A DNA stretch of 64,000 bases, from assembly GCF_014205835.1 (NCBI RefSeq), contig NZ_JACHCQ010000017.1, positions 62,001 to 126,000 on the forward strand, written 5' to 3'. This DNA is from Pedobacter sp. AK013. GTDB taxonomy: Bacteria > Bacteroidota > Bacteroidia > Sphingobacteriales > Sphingobacteriaceae. The notes beneath the pieces are model-generated. The model saw only the letters and a list, made by a program, of their open reading frames with translations, ran no database searches and was not told the origin of the DNA. The position numbers and the translations under genes are program-made. Positions 31,401 to 39,999 of this stretch are shown piece after piece (position 1 is the first letter of the stretch; each line of letters begins with the position of its first letter).

Positions 31401-34021
31401 CCACTTAAACGGTCACCTTTTTCTGGTCGGATGCCCAAATAATTGTTATATACATGATAAGGTATGCTAAAATTATCGATGCTGAAATTACCCCCAGGTT
31501 CGAAAACTTTGGTGGTAAAGTTTGCTCTTAACACACCAGGAGCGGTATTGTTCTCATTAAGGTTGGTGTTAATCTGGGCAGTACCGTTCTGGTTTAAAGT
31601 ACCTTCAAAAATGGTTTTAACCTGCGACTGGAAGTTAACCGTAGGGTTATCAAAACTAAAACCTTCAAAGCCTTTAAATTTGGTTTCGGTGGTGTTTAAG
31701 TTTACATCAACCTTTGCTTTTAAGTTTTGTGCAACGGCACCGAATAACCATTTGGCGGATAGGGTAGCGGCTGATGTTCCCGAGCTTAAATATGTTCTAT
31801 TGCCAACGTTGAAATCAATTTTCAAGCGGTTTGGCATAACGGTTTCAATTTTTAAGGTTTTGGTAAAAGTAGCACCACCTGCTTTAACTTTGGCCATCCA
31901 GTTACCAGTAGGAGCAGTACTTTCTGTAGCGGTTTTAAAGGTATAGAATCCATTTAAAGGTTTGCCATTGATCAATCTTTTATAAAGCTGACCTTTAGGG
32001 TTATAGAACTCCATGGTTACCGGATAATTGGCTGGCAATTTTTTTAGTTTGTCTTCCAGCACGAAAGAAACAAATAAACTGTCGCCCGGTCGCCAAACGC
32101 CACGTTCACCGTAAATAAAGCCTTTTAAACCACTTTGGACTACATCGCCACCCACATCGAACCTACTTAAAGGAAGTGAGCTTCCGTCGTCTAATTTGAG
32201 GTAGCCACGTTCTGAGCCATTTTTAGCAATTAATAAGAAAGGTTGACGTTTCAGGTCAAAGCGAGCAAAACCATCACCATCAGTTTTGGTGGTAAAAATG
32301 ATCTGTTTCTGGTAATCCATTAATTCCAGGTTTACACCACTTAATGGTTTTGCGGTCAATAAATCGGTTGCAACAATGAGCATGCTGTTATCGTTGCCCC
32401 GTTTGGCTACCAAGCCAATATTCGAAGCAATTAAGTTTCTGCTGGCCCAGCGCTGGTTGGTGTAAAACGATGGTGTACATGGATTGTCTTTGTCATTCCA
32501 CCGGTAATTTGGCGGGTAATAATTATTATAACGCTGCCAAAAGTCATCGTCTTCATCAATCTTTTCACCATAACCTTCGTAATCTCCATATTCAGATTCT
32601 TCATCACTATTACTGCCATCTGCTTTTTCTTCCCCTACCTTACAATTGTAGGCGTTATATTCCCGTCTGAAAGCAATGGTAACCCTGTACATTGCGCCAG
32701 GCTCTGTACGGATCATCTTGTCAAGATCAAGGGTAAAACGGTTCTTTTTATGAAGGTTAAGTGCCTTGTCTTCATCTAATCGTACCGTTTTTTGCAGAAT
32801 AGGCTTGGCAACCCTACGCAACTCGTTACCGTCTTTATAACCATTGGTTTGAAAAAACTGCGGTATGTTGTTTTCGTAAATTTTAATTACTGTAACATCA
32901 ACAGCCTTTAAATTAATCGCCTCGAAAGGTAAAACCAGCTTTCCGGAGTTGGGTAAAATCGTACCTGCACCAGCAATGGTAACCGAAGGTAATTTATCTT
33001 CGAAAACAAGGTTGGCCATTTTGCCATTGGCTAGTTTTTTAGCATTGATATTTTCAACGCCCGCATTTACATTTAGTGCATAATTGCCCTTAAGTTCTTC
33101 TGCTGCATAAACTTTAACCTGACTTGCGTCAATGGTGTATCTTAGATCGCTCAGATTGCCGAGCGTTATCATGCCCGTTAAATCTTGCCCAACACCAATT
33201 GGTTCAGAAAACTGTACCAATGCATAATCTTCTTCACCCTGAATGGCCTTCATATCCAGGATTTCGAATTTATTTATTGCCGGAACACGCACTTCTACGG
33301 TTCCTTTTTGTTCAGCATCAATGGCATCGCCGTCCCAATCTATTTTTAAAGTTTGGTCGTTTCCGGTTTTTTTTATACTATCGATAGTAAATTTCGAGGT
33401 GTTTTTTGCGGGATCATGCTGCCATTTGATTTTTAATTTTTGGTCAAAATCCAACGAAACCGCTTTCTCTATTTTGCTGCTTTCTTCAACATCGGCAGTG
33501 GCCACTTCGCCCGTTAATTTCATGTAATCCAGTGCAGTATTGTTCTGCGAAACCAATCCGTTTTGAGAGAGCATTAGCCCCGGGGTAATTACTTTAAACT
33601 CAAAGTCGAAATCTTCAAGACCTTTTTCTGTAGCAGAAACTTCCGAAAGTTTAAAGGTAGCCTCATAGTTTTTGCCAGGCTTGAGGTTTTCATCAGGTCT
33701 AAATTCAACCGTTTGGGGGTCTATCCAATAGGTTTTACCTGAGATAGAAGGAGAGAAGTCGAAAAGTTCACGTGTATCTGCTTTGCCCAGATCCTGCATA
33801 CCTGTTGCCGCATTGGCGAGGTGGACGCGGATAAAACTCTTTTTTGAAATGGTACCGGAAGTATAAGCTTCTATATATTTCGCATAAGCCTGGTTTTCTT
33901 CGTGGTTTTTCTTTTTTCTATTAAAATAGATAAATACAATTGCTGCTATTGAAACAGCTAGTAATCCGATGAAGATAAATTTCTTTTTTGAGGAGGATTG
34001 GTAGGTAGATGGTTGTTCCAT
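28424..34021 (-). CDS. Bacterial alpha-2-macroglobulin with thioester motif
   Basis: This very large periplasmic protease-trap protein has 1865 residues. An N-terminal membrane anchor (about 14-31) is followed by macroglobulin beta-sandwich domains, a bait region and the A2M thioester domain. The thioester sequence GCIEQTTSG is present with Cys1416 and Gln1419, so covalent trapping should work (E. coli YfhM has CLEQ). An acidic, Tyr-rich stretch (about residues 465-510; EESEYGDYEGYG, EDDDFWQRYNNYYPPNY) interrupts the N-terminal half and is unusual. Bacterial A2M is thought to guard the periplasm together with PBP1C, whose gene follows after two others. It should be tethered in the inner membrane, facing the periplasm. 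Confidence 0.92.
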   Translation of the reverse strand: MEQPSTYQSSSKKKFIFIGLLAVSIAAIVFIYFNRKKKNHEENQAYAKYIEAYTSGTISKKSFIRVHLANAATGMQDLGKADTRELFDFSPSISGKTYWIDPQTVEFRPDENLKPGKNYEATFKLSEVSATEKGLEDFDFEFKVITPGLMLSQNGLVSQNNTALDYMKLTGEVATADVEESSKIEKAVSLDFDQKLKIKWQHDPAKNTSKFTIDSIKKTGNDQTLKIDWDGDAIDAEQKGTVEVRVPAINKFEILDMKAIQGEEDYALVQFSEPIGVGQDLTGMITLGNLSDLRYTIDASQVKVYAAEELKGNYALNVNAGVENINAKKLANGKMANLVFEDKLPSVTIAGAGTILPNSGKLVLPFEAINLKAVDVTVIKIYENNIPQFFQTNGYKDGNELRRVAKPILQKTVRLDEDKALNLHKKNRFTLDLDKMIRTEPGAMYRVTIAFRREYNAYNCKVGEEKADGSNSDEESEYGDYEGYGEKIDEDDDFWQRYNNYYPPNYRWNDKDNPCTPSFYTNQRWASRNLIASNIGLVAKRGNDNSMLIVATDLLTAKPLSGVNLELMDYQKQIIFTTKTDGDGFARFDLKRQPFLLIAKNGSERGYLKLDDGSSLPLSRFDVGGDVVQSGLKGFIYGERGVWRPGDSLFVSFVLEDKLKKLPANYPVTMEFYNPKGQLYKRLINGKPLNGFYTFKTATESTAPTGNWMAKVKAGGATFTKTLKIETVMPNRLKIDFNVGNRTYLSSGTSAATLSAKWLFGAVAQNLKAKVDVNLNTTETKFKGFEGFSFDNPTVNFQSQVKTIFEGTLNQNGTAQINTNLNENNTAPGVLRANFTTKVFEPGGNFSIDNFSIPYHVYNNYLGIRPEKGDRLSGMLVTGKDHKIEIVNVNTDGKLLSGSKTVQVELYKTQWRWWWEQDDQYTYANFTQNQYNKLVESHQINLFNGKGSWNLRVDEPEWGRYLILVRDVNGGHVTGKSVYVDWPGWAQREQGSNPTEASMLSFTANKEKFTVGKDITLTIPTGKNGRALISIENGSRVLKTFWIDTKAGQTQFKFKAEKEMAPNVFANITLLQPHAQTVNDLPIRMYGAIPLSVEDPQTILKPTIKMLDKIKPETENTITVGEQNGKAMTYTIALVDEGLLDLTRFKTPDPHGAFYAREGLGVRTWDLFDYVLGAWGGNLERILSIGGDGSINKNLNPAKANRFKAVVKFMGPFTISKGESKTHKFKLPQYIGAVRAMVVAGQDAAYGFTEKSVQVKKPLMVLATLPRVIGPGESFTLPVTVFATENNLKNVSVQLQASNLIVQGSNKQQLYYKQTGEQMTYFEVKAPNTVGIAKVKVIAQSGAEKTVYDVEMDIRNPNPYVTNVVSATVQPHTKWAVNYLPIGMTGTNSGSLEVSSIPAISLGKRLSYLIQYPHGCIEQTTSGIFPQLFLDRLSPLNEQQKATTEKNIKAGINRIKGFQTTDGGLSYWPGEGTSDEWGSNYAGHFLVEAQNAGYTLPVGLLDELLRYQKSKAANWAPNSNNFYGGDLSQAYRLYMLALAKKPEMAAMNRLKAFEYLSIAAKWRLAAAYKLAGQNDVAQNMIRGLDTSIQAYKQLGGTYGSDVRDEAMILETLTLLGQKAKAASLLQPLASKLGENTWYSTQTTAYSLLAIAKFCGSNQSANKLQYQYILDGKSAPVSSNQYINSTPITFKGNTASITNNGNNVLFVRLVLEGQPVAGQNNFLPNRPEVLDMSVTYKRLNGKILDPTTLKQGTDFYAEITVKNPGRMGYYEQMALTQIFPSGWEIINTRVNDNQSILASSPFTYQDIRDDRVFTYFNVREGESLVYKVLLNASYLGKYYLSAVQCEAMYNNDISATEAGKWVQVVK

Positions 34022-34235
34022 GAATGAAATTCGTTAAGATAAATGGGAATATAATGGTGCGGCTGCCGCAATTGCTATGCCGTAATTGATCTGAATAAAC
34101 CGAAATCCCTCTATTCCTTCCGAAAATTAACTAAAATTCAGGTTAAAATTAATTATGTTGAAAATTAATGCCTATGGTTTGTTCCTTTGCATGGTTTTGG
34201 ATAAGTTTACAGCATCAATCCCAATACAACCAGAT

Positions 34236-34658
34236 ATGATAAAGAAACTTTTGATTTTTTCGTGTTTATTAATTTCTACACAGTTTTGTTTTGCGCAGAA
34301 GGCTGAAGTAGAAAATGCAGTTAAACTATTGACCAAACTGATGGTAACCCCGGATAGTGTAGCTCTCGATAAAATTGTGCTTAATAATTTAAGCTATGGC
34401 CATTCTAGTGGAAAGATACAAACTAAACAGGAATTTATGCATTCATTACTTTCTGGAGAATCTGATTTTGTGGATATTAATTTAACTGATCAGACTGTTG
34501 TTCTTCAAAATAAAACAGCTTTGGTTAGGCATACCTTAAGTGCTAAAACAAACGATAAAAATGTTCCTGGGAATGTGAAATTGTATATTCTTTTAATCTG
34601 GAGTAAAGAAAAAGCAGGATGGAAGTTGCTTGGTAGACAGGCAGTTAAAGTGCCTTAG
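34236..34658 (+). CDS. Secreted NTF2-like (DUF4440/SnoaL-type) protein
   Basis: The 140-residue protein has a signal peptide (MIKKLLIFSCLLISTQFCFAQ). The mature part is one NTF2-like domain: an N-terminal helix with AVKLLTKLMVTPDSVALDKIV, then LSYGHSSGKIQTKQEFMHSL, a DQTVVLQNKTALVRHTL strand pair, and a final WKLLGRQAVKV strand. This matches secreted nuclear-transport-factor-2 family proteins, often annotated DUF4440. The start at ATG 34236 is chosen because it gives a signal peptide; the frame is open from 34155. No catalytic role can be assigned. Confidence 0.75.
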   Translation: MIKKLLIFSCLLISTQFCFAQKAEVENAVKLLTKLMVTPDSVALDKIVLNNLSYGHSSGKIQTKQEFMHSLLSGESDFVDINLTDQTVVLQNKTALVRHTLSAKTNDKNVPGNVKLYILLIWSKEKAGWKLLGRQAVKVP

Positions 34659-34668
34659 TTCAGTTTCC

Positions 34669-34720
34669 AGTCTTAAGTCCTAAGTCGGCAGTCCAGACTC
34701 TAGACTGCCGACTTAAGACT
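34669..34720. terminator. Long hairpin between convergent genes
   Basis: A 12-bp perfect stem AAGTCGGCAGTC / GACTGCCGACTT (34682-34693 with 34703-34714) is extended by AGTCTTA / TAAGACT outside it. It lies between two convergent stop codons and probably acts as a bidirectional terminator. There is no strong T run. Confidence 0.6.
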
Positions 34721-35123
34721 ATTTAATCATCACCCCAGGTCTGTTTACCAAAGGGATTTTAATCAGATTCGAATCGATGATGCTTTCTGGCAGGAAAATA
34801 AATTTCTTATCGTAAATGGTGCTGCCAATGTAATAACTCAACCAGTATTCGTTTGTTAAGCCAAAAACTTCAGGATCAATGGCTTCTACCCCTGCAAAAG
34901 AATGCGCTTCCATATCGCCTACAAAATGCCTTAATACGGAAGTTTTTACCTGCTTGCCATCCTTTTCACCATAACCTTTAGAGCTGATTAAAACATTGGT
35001 TATCGGTTCATTTTTTAAATTTACGAGATAAACCGTCCAATTTTTTACTTCAGGAGTTTCACCCATCAATACAACGGCCATTGCGATATCTTCAACTGTA
35101 TTTTCTGGTAAATCTGCTTTCAT
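34719..35123 (-). CDS. Conserved hypothetical protein
   Basis: This is a 134-residue soluble protein from ATG 35123 (a GTG two codons upstream also opens the frame). It has alternating strands: VKNWTVYLVNLKNEPITNVLISS, KTSVLRHFVGDMEAHSFAGVEAI, YWLSYYIGSTIYDKKFIFLPE. No motif or family with known function is recognised, although it reads as an intact, conserved-looking gene. It has no signal peptide. It lies immediately downstream of topA and in the same direction, 85 bases apart. Confidence 0.6.
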   Translation of the reverse strand: MKADLPENTVEDIAMAVVLMGETPEVKNWTVYLVNLKNEPITNVLISSKGYGEKDGKQVKTSVLRHFVGDMEAHSFAGVEAIDPEVFGLTNEYWLSYYIGSTIYDKKFIFLPESIIDSNLIKIPLVNRPGVMIK

Positions 35124-35208
35124 AACCACTATTTGTTCTCATACTGAATTTATTTTAGCATGTTTAAGATAAAGACGCTGAAACAAGTTCAGAGGGGACG
35201 ATATTAAT

Positions 35209-37770
35209 TTATTTCTTTTTAGCTACGGCCTTTTTAACAGGTGCTTTTTTCTTTGCCGGTGCTTTTTTCTTCGTTTCGAAAGCATTAGGCACTTGCTCTA
35301 CAATCATTTTTTTAACCACTTCCAAATCAATATCAGCCAATTCTTCTGGTGTATATTTTTGCTTGGTTGCCTCGTTATTCCTTAATTTGAGCATCAATTT
35401 ACCAAAACGGATAAACGGCCCCCAACGGCCATTTTCGATCGAAATTTTTTCGGCTTCCCAGGTTTTAATGTACCTATTGGCTTCTTTCTCTACTTTTTTG
35501 CCAATTAATGTATTAATATCTTCCTGTGTTAAGTTATCGAAATCGTATCCTTTTGCCGGGATATTAATAAATAGATCGTTCCATTTAATAAACGGACCAA
35601 AGCGTCCTTTACCTTTTGTAACGCCCAAACCTTGGTAATAAGCGATAGGTGCATCGGCATCCATTTTCTCTCTGATAATTTCAACCGCCCTTTCATAAGT
35701 TACTGATAAAGGTTCTTCATTTTTAGGAAGTGATATAAAACTTTCGCCCCATTTCACATATGGTCCAAAGCGGCCCACACCGATCACTACTTCTTTACCT
35801 TCGAAATCAGGCAACTGGAAAGGAAGTTTGAACAGCTCCAGGGCATCATCCAAGGTAATGGTTGCCACTGATTGATTACGCATTAAACTGGCATAACGCG
35901 GTTTTTCTTCCTCGTCAAGCTCACCTATCTGCACTAAAGGACCAAATTTACCCACTTTGGTATAAACATTTTTACCAGTGGCAGGGTCAATACCCAATAA
36001 ACGTTCGCCAGTAGCGCGTTCAGCAGTTTCTAAGGTTGTTTCTACTTCACTGTGGAAAGGATTATAAAATGAGTGCAGCATTTTAGTCCATTCTTGTAAA
36101 CCTTGGGCAATTTCATCAAATTCCTTCTCCACTTTTGCTGTGAAGTTAAAATCGACAATACCTTTGAAATGTTCTACCAGGAAGTCGTTTACTACCTCAC
36201 CGATATCAGTAGGGAAGAGTTTTGATTTCTCTGCACCTGTAATTTCTGCTTTGATTTCTTTTTTTACCTGTCCATCAGTTAAAATGATAGAAGTAAACTT
36301 TCGTTGTTTGCCATCTCTATCTTCTTTAACCACATAACCACGGTTTTGCACTGTAGAAATGGTAGGGGCGTAGGTAGATGGACGGCCAATGCCTAGTTCT
36401 TCCAGTTTTTTAACCAAACTAGCTTCTGTGTATCTTGCTGGCGGGCGCGAATAACGCTCTGTTGCCTGCATTTCTTTTAAAAATAATTCTTGTCCTTTTG
36501 TTAAAGGAGGCAAAATTGCACCGCCTTCTTTTTCTTCAGTTTCTTCATCATCAGTAGATTCCAGATAAACTTTTAAGAAACCGTCGAACTTTAATACTTC
36601 ACCTTCGGCTACTAAATGTTCTTTTCTGGTTGAAGCAGTAATCTGAGCGGTTGTTTTTTCAAACAAAGCCTCACTCATTTGTGATGCAATTGAACGTTTC
36701 CAGATTAAATCATATAAACGTTTTTCTGAAATATCTCCATCTACAGTATGTCTGTCGAAATACGTTGGGCGGATGGCTTCGTGCGCTTCTTGTGCACCGG
36801 CTGATTTGGTTTTATATACCCTTGGCTGATGATATTTATCGCCGTAAGCAGATTTAATTTCGGCGGCAGCAGCATTAATTGCAGTTTCTGATAAGTTTAC
36901 AGAGTCAGTCCTCATGTAAGTAATCTTACCCGCTTCATACAGCCTTTGTGCAACCTGCATAGTTCTGGCTACCGAAAAACCTAATTTTCTCGAAGCTTCC
37001 TGCTGCAGTGTTGAGGTGGTAAATGGGGCTGCCGGATTACGTTTTGAAGGCCTTGTTTCTAGACTGGTAATATCGAACCTGGCATTTACACAGTCTTGAA
37101 GAAATTTTTCAGCATCAGCCTCATTTTCGAAACGTTGTGGCAGCTCTGCTTTTACAATTTCTCTTCCTTTGCCAGTAGAAAACTGAGCAGTGATTTTATA
37201 GGCTGCAGCAGCATTAAAGTTTAAAACTTCTCGCTCTCTATCAACAATTAAGCGTACGGCAACTGATTGTACACGGCCTGCAGATAATGATGGTTTAACT
37301 TTTTTCCATAAAACGGGAGAAAGTTCGAAACCCACCAAACGATCTAATACACGGCGCGCCTGTTGGGCATTTACCAAATTATAATCAATTCCACGCGGAC
37401 TATCAATTGCTTTTAAAATGGCTGGTTTGGTAATTTCATGAAAAACAATACGTTTTGTTTTCTCTACTTTTAGGCCTAAAGTTTCGAATAAGTGCCACGA
37501 TATTGCTTCCCCCTCGCGGTCCTCATCGGATGCTAGCCATACCATTTCGGCTTCTTTAGCTAGTTTTTTTAGTTCGGCGACGACATTTTTTTTGTCAGTA
37601 GGTACCTCGTATGTTTGGGCAAAATTATTCTTGATATCAATCGCCATATCGCCCTTAACTAAATCACGGATATGGCCATAGCTAGATTTCACCAGGAAAT
37701 CTTTGCCTAAATAGCCTTCTATAGTTTTAGCTTTTGCGGGTGACTCGACGATTAATAAATTTTTGGCCAT
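35209..37770 (-). CDS. topA: DNA topoisomerase I (type IA)
   Basis: This is the essential enzyme relaxing negative supercoils, 853 residues. The Toprim domain has LLIVESPAKAKTIEGYLG with catalytic Glu and DEDREGEAISWH. The cleavage domain has active-site Tyr285 in ITYMRTDSVNLS. The C-terminal part has no zinc fingers. Instead there are at least four repeats of the form GxFGPxxxxG (GKFGPLVQIG, GRFGPYVKWG, GRFGPFIKWN, GRWGPFIRFG), the Toprim_CRpt type usual in Bacteroidota, followed by a Lys/Ala/Pro-rich basic tail. I use ATG 37770, since translation from the upstream frame at 37818 would add 16 residues before the conserved MAKNLLIVES. Confidence 0.97.
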   Translation of the reverse strand: MAKNLLIVESPAKAKTIEGYLGKDFLVKSSYGHIRDLVKGDMAIDIKNNFAQTYEVPTDKKNVVAELKKLAKEAEMVWLASDEDREGEAISWHLFETLGLKVEKTKRIVFHEITKPAILKAIDSPRGIDYNLVNAQQARRVLDRLVGFELSPVLWKKVKPSLSAGRVQSVAVRLIVDREREVLNFNAAAAYKITAQFSTGKGREIVKAELPQRFENEADAEKFLQDCVNARFDITSLETRPSKRNPAAPFTTSTLQQEASRKLGFSVARTMQVAQRLYEAGKITYMRTDSVNLSETAINAAAAEIKSAYGDKYHQPRVYKTKSAGAQEAHEAIRPTYFDRHTVDGDISEKRLYDLIWKRSIASQMSEALFEKTTAQITASTRKEHLVAEGEVLKFDGFLKVYLESTDDEETEEKEGGAILPPLTKGQELFLKEMQATERYSRPPARYTEASLVKKLEELGIGRPSTYAPTISTVQNRGYVVKEDRDGKQRKFTSIILTDGQVKKEIKAEITGAEKSKLFPTDIGEVVNDFLVEHFKGIVDFNFTAKVEKEFDEIAQGLQEWTKMLHSFYNPFHSEVETTLETAERATGERLLGIDPATGKNVYTKVGKFGPLVQIGELDEEEKPRYASLMRNQSVATITLDDALELFKLPFQLPDFEGKEVVIGVGRFGPYVKWGESFISLPKNEEPLSVTYERAVEIIREKMDADAPIAYYQGLGVTKGKGRFGPFIKWNDLFINIPAKGYDFDNLTQEDINTLIGKKVEKEANRYIKTWEAEKISIENGRWGPFIRFGKLMLKLRNNEATKQKYTPEELADIDLEVVKKMIVEQVPNAFETKKKAPAKKKAPVKKAVAKKK

Positions 37771-38363
37771 GAAATACGTTTTTGTGCAAATAAAGCTATA
37801 ATTAAAGCATAAATCCAAACCTGAAGAGAATTTAATACATTTTTTTTATTAGATGAAGGTTAAATCTGCCTATTTGTGAGAAGTTTTTAATTTGGTTTTA
37901 ATTTTTTTGTTTTTGAAAAACAACATCAATGCAATTGGGTTAGGGTTGGTCTCGCCCGCGTTTCTGCCGATGAAAAATTGGTATCTCACTTCGCTCGGGT
38001 TTAGGTGGCTTGGCTGATGCTACTATTGAAGTTTTAATAGTTTTGTGCTAAACTGAAGTTACAAAAAAGCAGCAGGTTGCTGTTAATAGCCCACAGCGCT
38101 GGACTATAGCGATAGCAGGACTGTAATTGCTCAGAATTACTGCACTTGCATTTTCTGATCGAAAAAGAATTGATTCTTTTGAATGCAGCTAGAACTAAAA
38201 TTTCATTAAAAAGACGGTGAAGAGGATTTTTTGATGAAATAAACCGTTTTTCTTACAATCGCAAAGCCTTAAGCGCTTTAATGATGCATATCATATAATT
38301 TACAGGCACATTACATCAAGGCAACCGATTTGTGACTATATTCGTATATAAAATAAAAAAACG
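37771..38363. other. Long intergenic region with a diverged repeat element
   Basis: About 590 bases lie between divergent topA and the glutathione peroxidase gene, with no convincing ORF. It holds AGCCCACAGCGC (38088-38099) and AGGACTGTAA, shared with the element at 23544-23986, and a locally GC-richer stretch around 37950-38030. A TATATTCG box (38337-38344) may be the -7 of the peroxidase promoter. Confidence 0.5.
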
Positions 38364-38876
38364 ATGATCAGCACAATTTTAATCCTATTAAACTTATTGG
38401 TGTCGCCACCAAAAAATGTTTACGATTTCAGCTTTAAAACCATTGATGGTAAAGAAATTAAGCTGTCGAAATTTAAAGGCAAAAAAATCTTAATTGTTAA
38501 CACGGCTTCTAAATGTGGTTTTACCCCACAGTATGAGGATTTAGAAAAATTGCAGAAAGAATATGGCAAAAAGGTGGTACTAATTGGTTTTCCTGCTGGT
38601 AACTTTGGTGGACAGGAGTTTTCTACCAATGCTGAGATTAAAGAATTTTGTACCGGAAAGTATAATGTTTCATTTTTACTTGCCGAGAAAAGCAGCGTTA
38701 AAGGCGATGATATCAGTCCTTTATTCAAGTATTTAACTTCTCAGACCAATACTGAGGAGCAGGGCGATATTAAATGGAATTTTGAGAAATTCTTAATCAA
38801 CGAAAAAGGAGAGTTAGTACACCGTTTCCGCTCGAAAACAAAACCTACTGACGAGGCAATTGTTAAAAACTTATAA
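38364..38876 (+). CDS. Glutathione peroxidase family protein, exported
   Basis: This thiol peroxidase of the GPx family has 170 residues with an N-terminal hydrophobic export or anchor segment (1-15). The peroxidatic Cys51 is in NTASKCGFTPQY, and Trp138-Asn139 is in IKWNFEKFLI. The loop that normally carries the catalytic Gln (FPCNQFGGQE) reads FPAGNFGGQE here, so Gln is replaced by Asn and the resolving Cys of that loop is absent. Variants of this loop are common in Bacteroidota. Thioredoxin rather than glutathione is the likely reductant in this phylum. A strong hairpin follows the gene. Confidence 0.9.
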   Translation: MISTILILLNLLVSPPKNVYDFSFKTIDGKEIKLSKFKGKKILIVNTASKCGFTPQYEDLEKLQKEYGKKVVLIGFPAGNFGGQEFSTNAEIKEFCTGKYNVSFLLAEKSSVKGDDISPLFKYLTSQTNTEEQGDIKWNFEKFLINEKGELVHRFRSKTKPTDEAIVKNL

Positions 38877-38885
38877 AACTTAGGA

Positions 38886-38919
38886 TTTAGAGGTTAGCAT
38901 TTAAATACTAACCTCTAAA
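38886..38919. terminator. Bidirectional hairpin between gpx and aqpZ
   Basis: The 12-bp perfect stem TTTAGAGGTTAG / CTAACCTCTAAA (38886-38897 with 38908-38919) has a 10-base loop, between the convergent stop codons of the peroxidase and aquaporin genes. Confidence 0.75.
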
Positions 38920-38948
38920 CCTTAAATTGTTGCATCTTTTTATTTAAA

Positions 38949-39656
38949 CTAGTTTTTCTCCAAAACAGTTCTCCAAACTAAAGCACTAAGTGCTGCACCA
39001 ATAATTGGCGCTACTATAAAGAGCCAAACTTGACTTAATGCTTGTCCGCCAACCAATAAGGCAGGACCAATGCTTCTAGCAGGGTTTACTGATACTCCGG
39101 TTACCGGGATACCCACAATATGAATGAGTGTTAAACTTAAGCCAATTGCCAGTCCGGCAAAGCCTCCATTGATATTTTTAGTGGATGTTGAGCCAAAAAT
39201 GACCAATAAGAAAATAAAGGTAAGTACAATTTCGGCGATAAAACCAGCGTGTAAGCTGTAATGCTGTGGAGATAGCGCTTCAAAACCATTTTGCCCCAAT
39301 CCATTTACTGCTAAAGAATATTCTGGTTTTCCTGAGGCAATCTGCAATAAAATAAATGCGCCTGCAATGCCACCAAGTACCTGCGCTACAATATAATAGG
39401 CAGCTTCGCTAATTTTCATACGGCCTGCTATGACCATTCCGATTGAAATGGCCGGATTAATGTGACAGCCAGAAATATGCCCTATGGCATAGGCCATTGC
39501 CGTAACTGATAAGCCAAAGGCAAAAGATATGCCTAATAAGCCAACTCCGGTTGTACCATTTGCACCAGCTATAACCGCGCTACCACAACCCATTAAAACC
39601 AGTACGAGTGTGCCTAGAAATTCGGCACTGAATTTAGAAAGTTTACTTGTCTCCAT
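38949..39656 (-). CDS. aqpZ: Aquaporin Z-like water channel
   Basis: This is an inner-membrane major-intrinsic-protein channel, 235 residues, with six membrane helices and both NPA half-helix motifs (HINPAISIG and VNPARSIGPA). The motif following the first NPA and the ISGCH start match the water-selective AqpZ type more than glycerol facilitators, in which the second motif is NPAR followed by D. It is a single gene on the minus strand, with no recognised regulatory box upstream. Confidence 0.92.
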   Translation of the reverse strand: METSKLSKFSAEFLGTLVLVLMGCGSAVIAGANGTTGVGLLGISFAFGLSVTAMAYAIGHISGCHINPAISIGMVIAGRMKISEAAYYIVAQVLGGIAGAFILLQIASGKPEYSLAVNGLGQNGFEALSPQHYSLHAGFIAEIVLTFIFLLVIFGSTSTKNINGGFAGLAIGLSLTLIHIVGIPVTGVSVNPARSIGPALLVGGQALSQVWLFIVAPIIGAALSALVWRTVLEKN

Positions 39657-39999
39657 ATAATTTATTATTTAAAGGTTTAAATATTATATTGGGATGATTC
39701 TCAATCGAATATAACTAAATTTTTAGAATATAAAATGGAATGAAGTATTGGCAATTTTAGCCTGGGTAAATTGAAAAAGAGAGTATGAGAAAGGGGGTTA
39801 AATCCATAAGCCCCCTTTAAACCAAACAAACTATTTATGAAGTTTATATAAAACGCCTGTTTTGATAAAAAGTTTTCGAGAAAATTAATTATTTGCTGTT
39901 AATAATAGCTTTGCAAGATCAATAGTAGTTTATTGTTTAAAAGTAGGCTATTCTGTAACCGAATTGATAAAACAATAAGTTATTTTTGACTTTATTCTG
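39657..39999. other. Intergenic region, aqpZ upstream
   Basis: About 340 bases of AT-rich DNA. The only structure is the hairpin at 39790-39818; no gene or promoter consensus was found. It separates aqpZ from the MBL gene, both on the minus strand. Confidence 0.5.
39790..39818 (-). terminator. Hairpin downstream of the MBL gene
   Basis: The 8-bp stem AAAGGGGG / CCCCCTTT has a 13-base loop. It lies about 180 bases after the MBL gene stop; its T run is only three bases, so terminator function is moderate. Confidence 0.4.

Noticed and set aside
30645..31946. Plus-strand ORFs of 147 and 160 codons within the A2M gene
   Set aside because: Shadow frames of the long, well-supported alpha-2-macroglobulin gene; no independent start context or domain.
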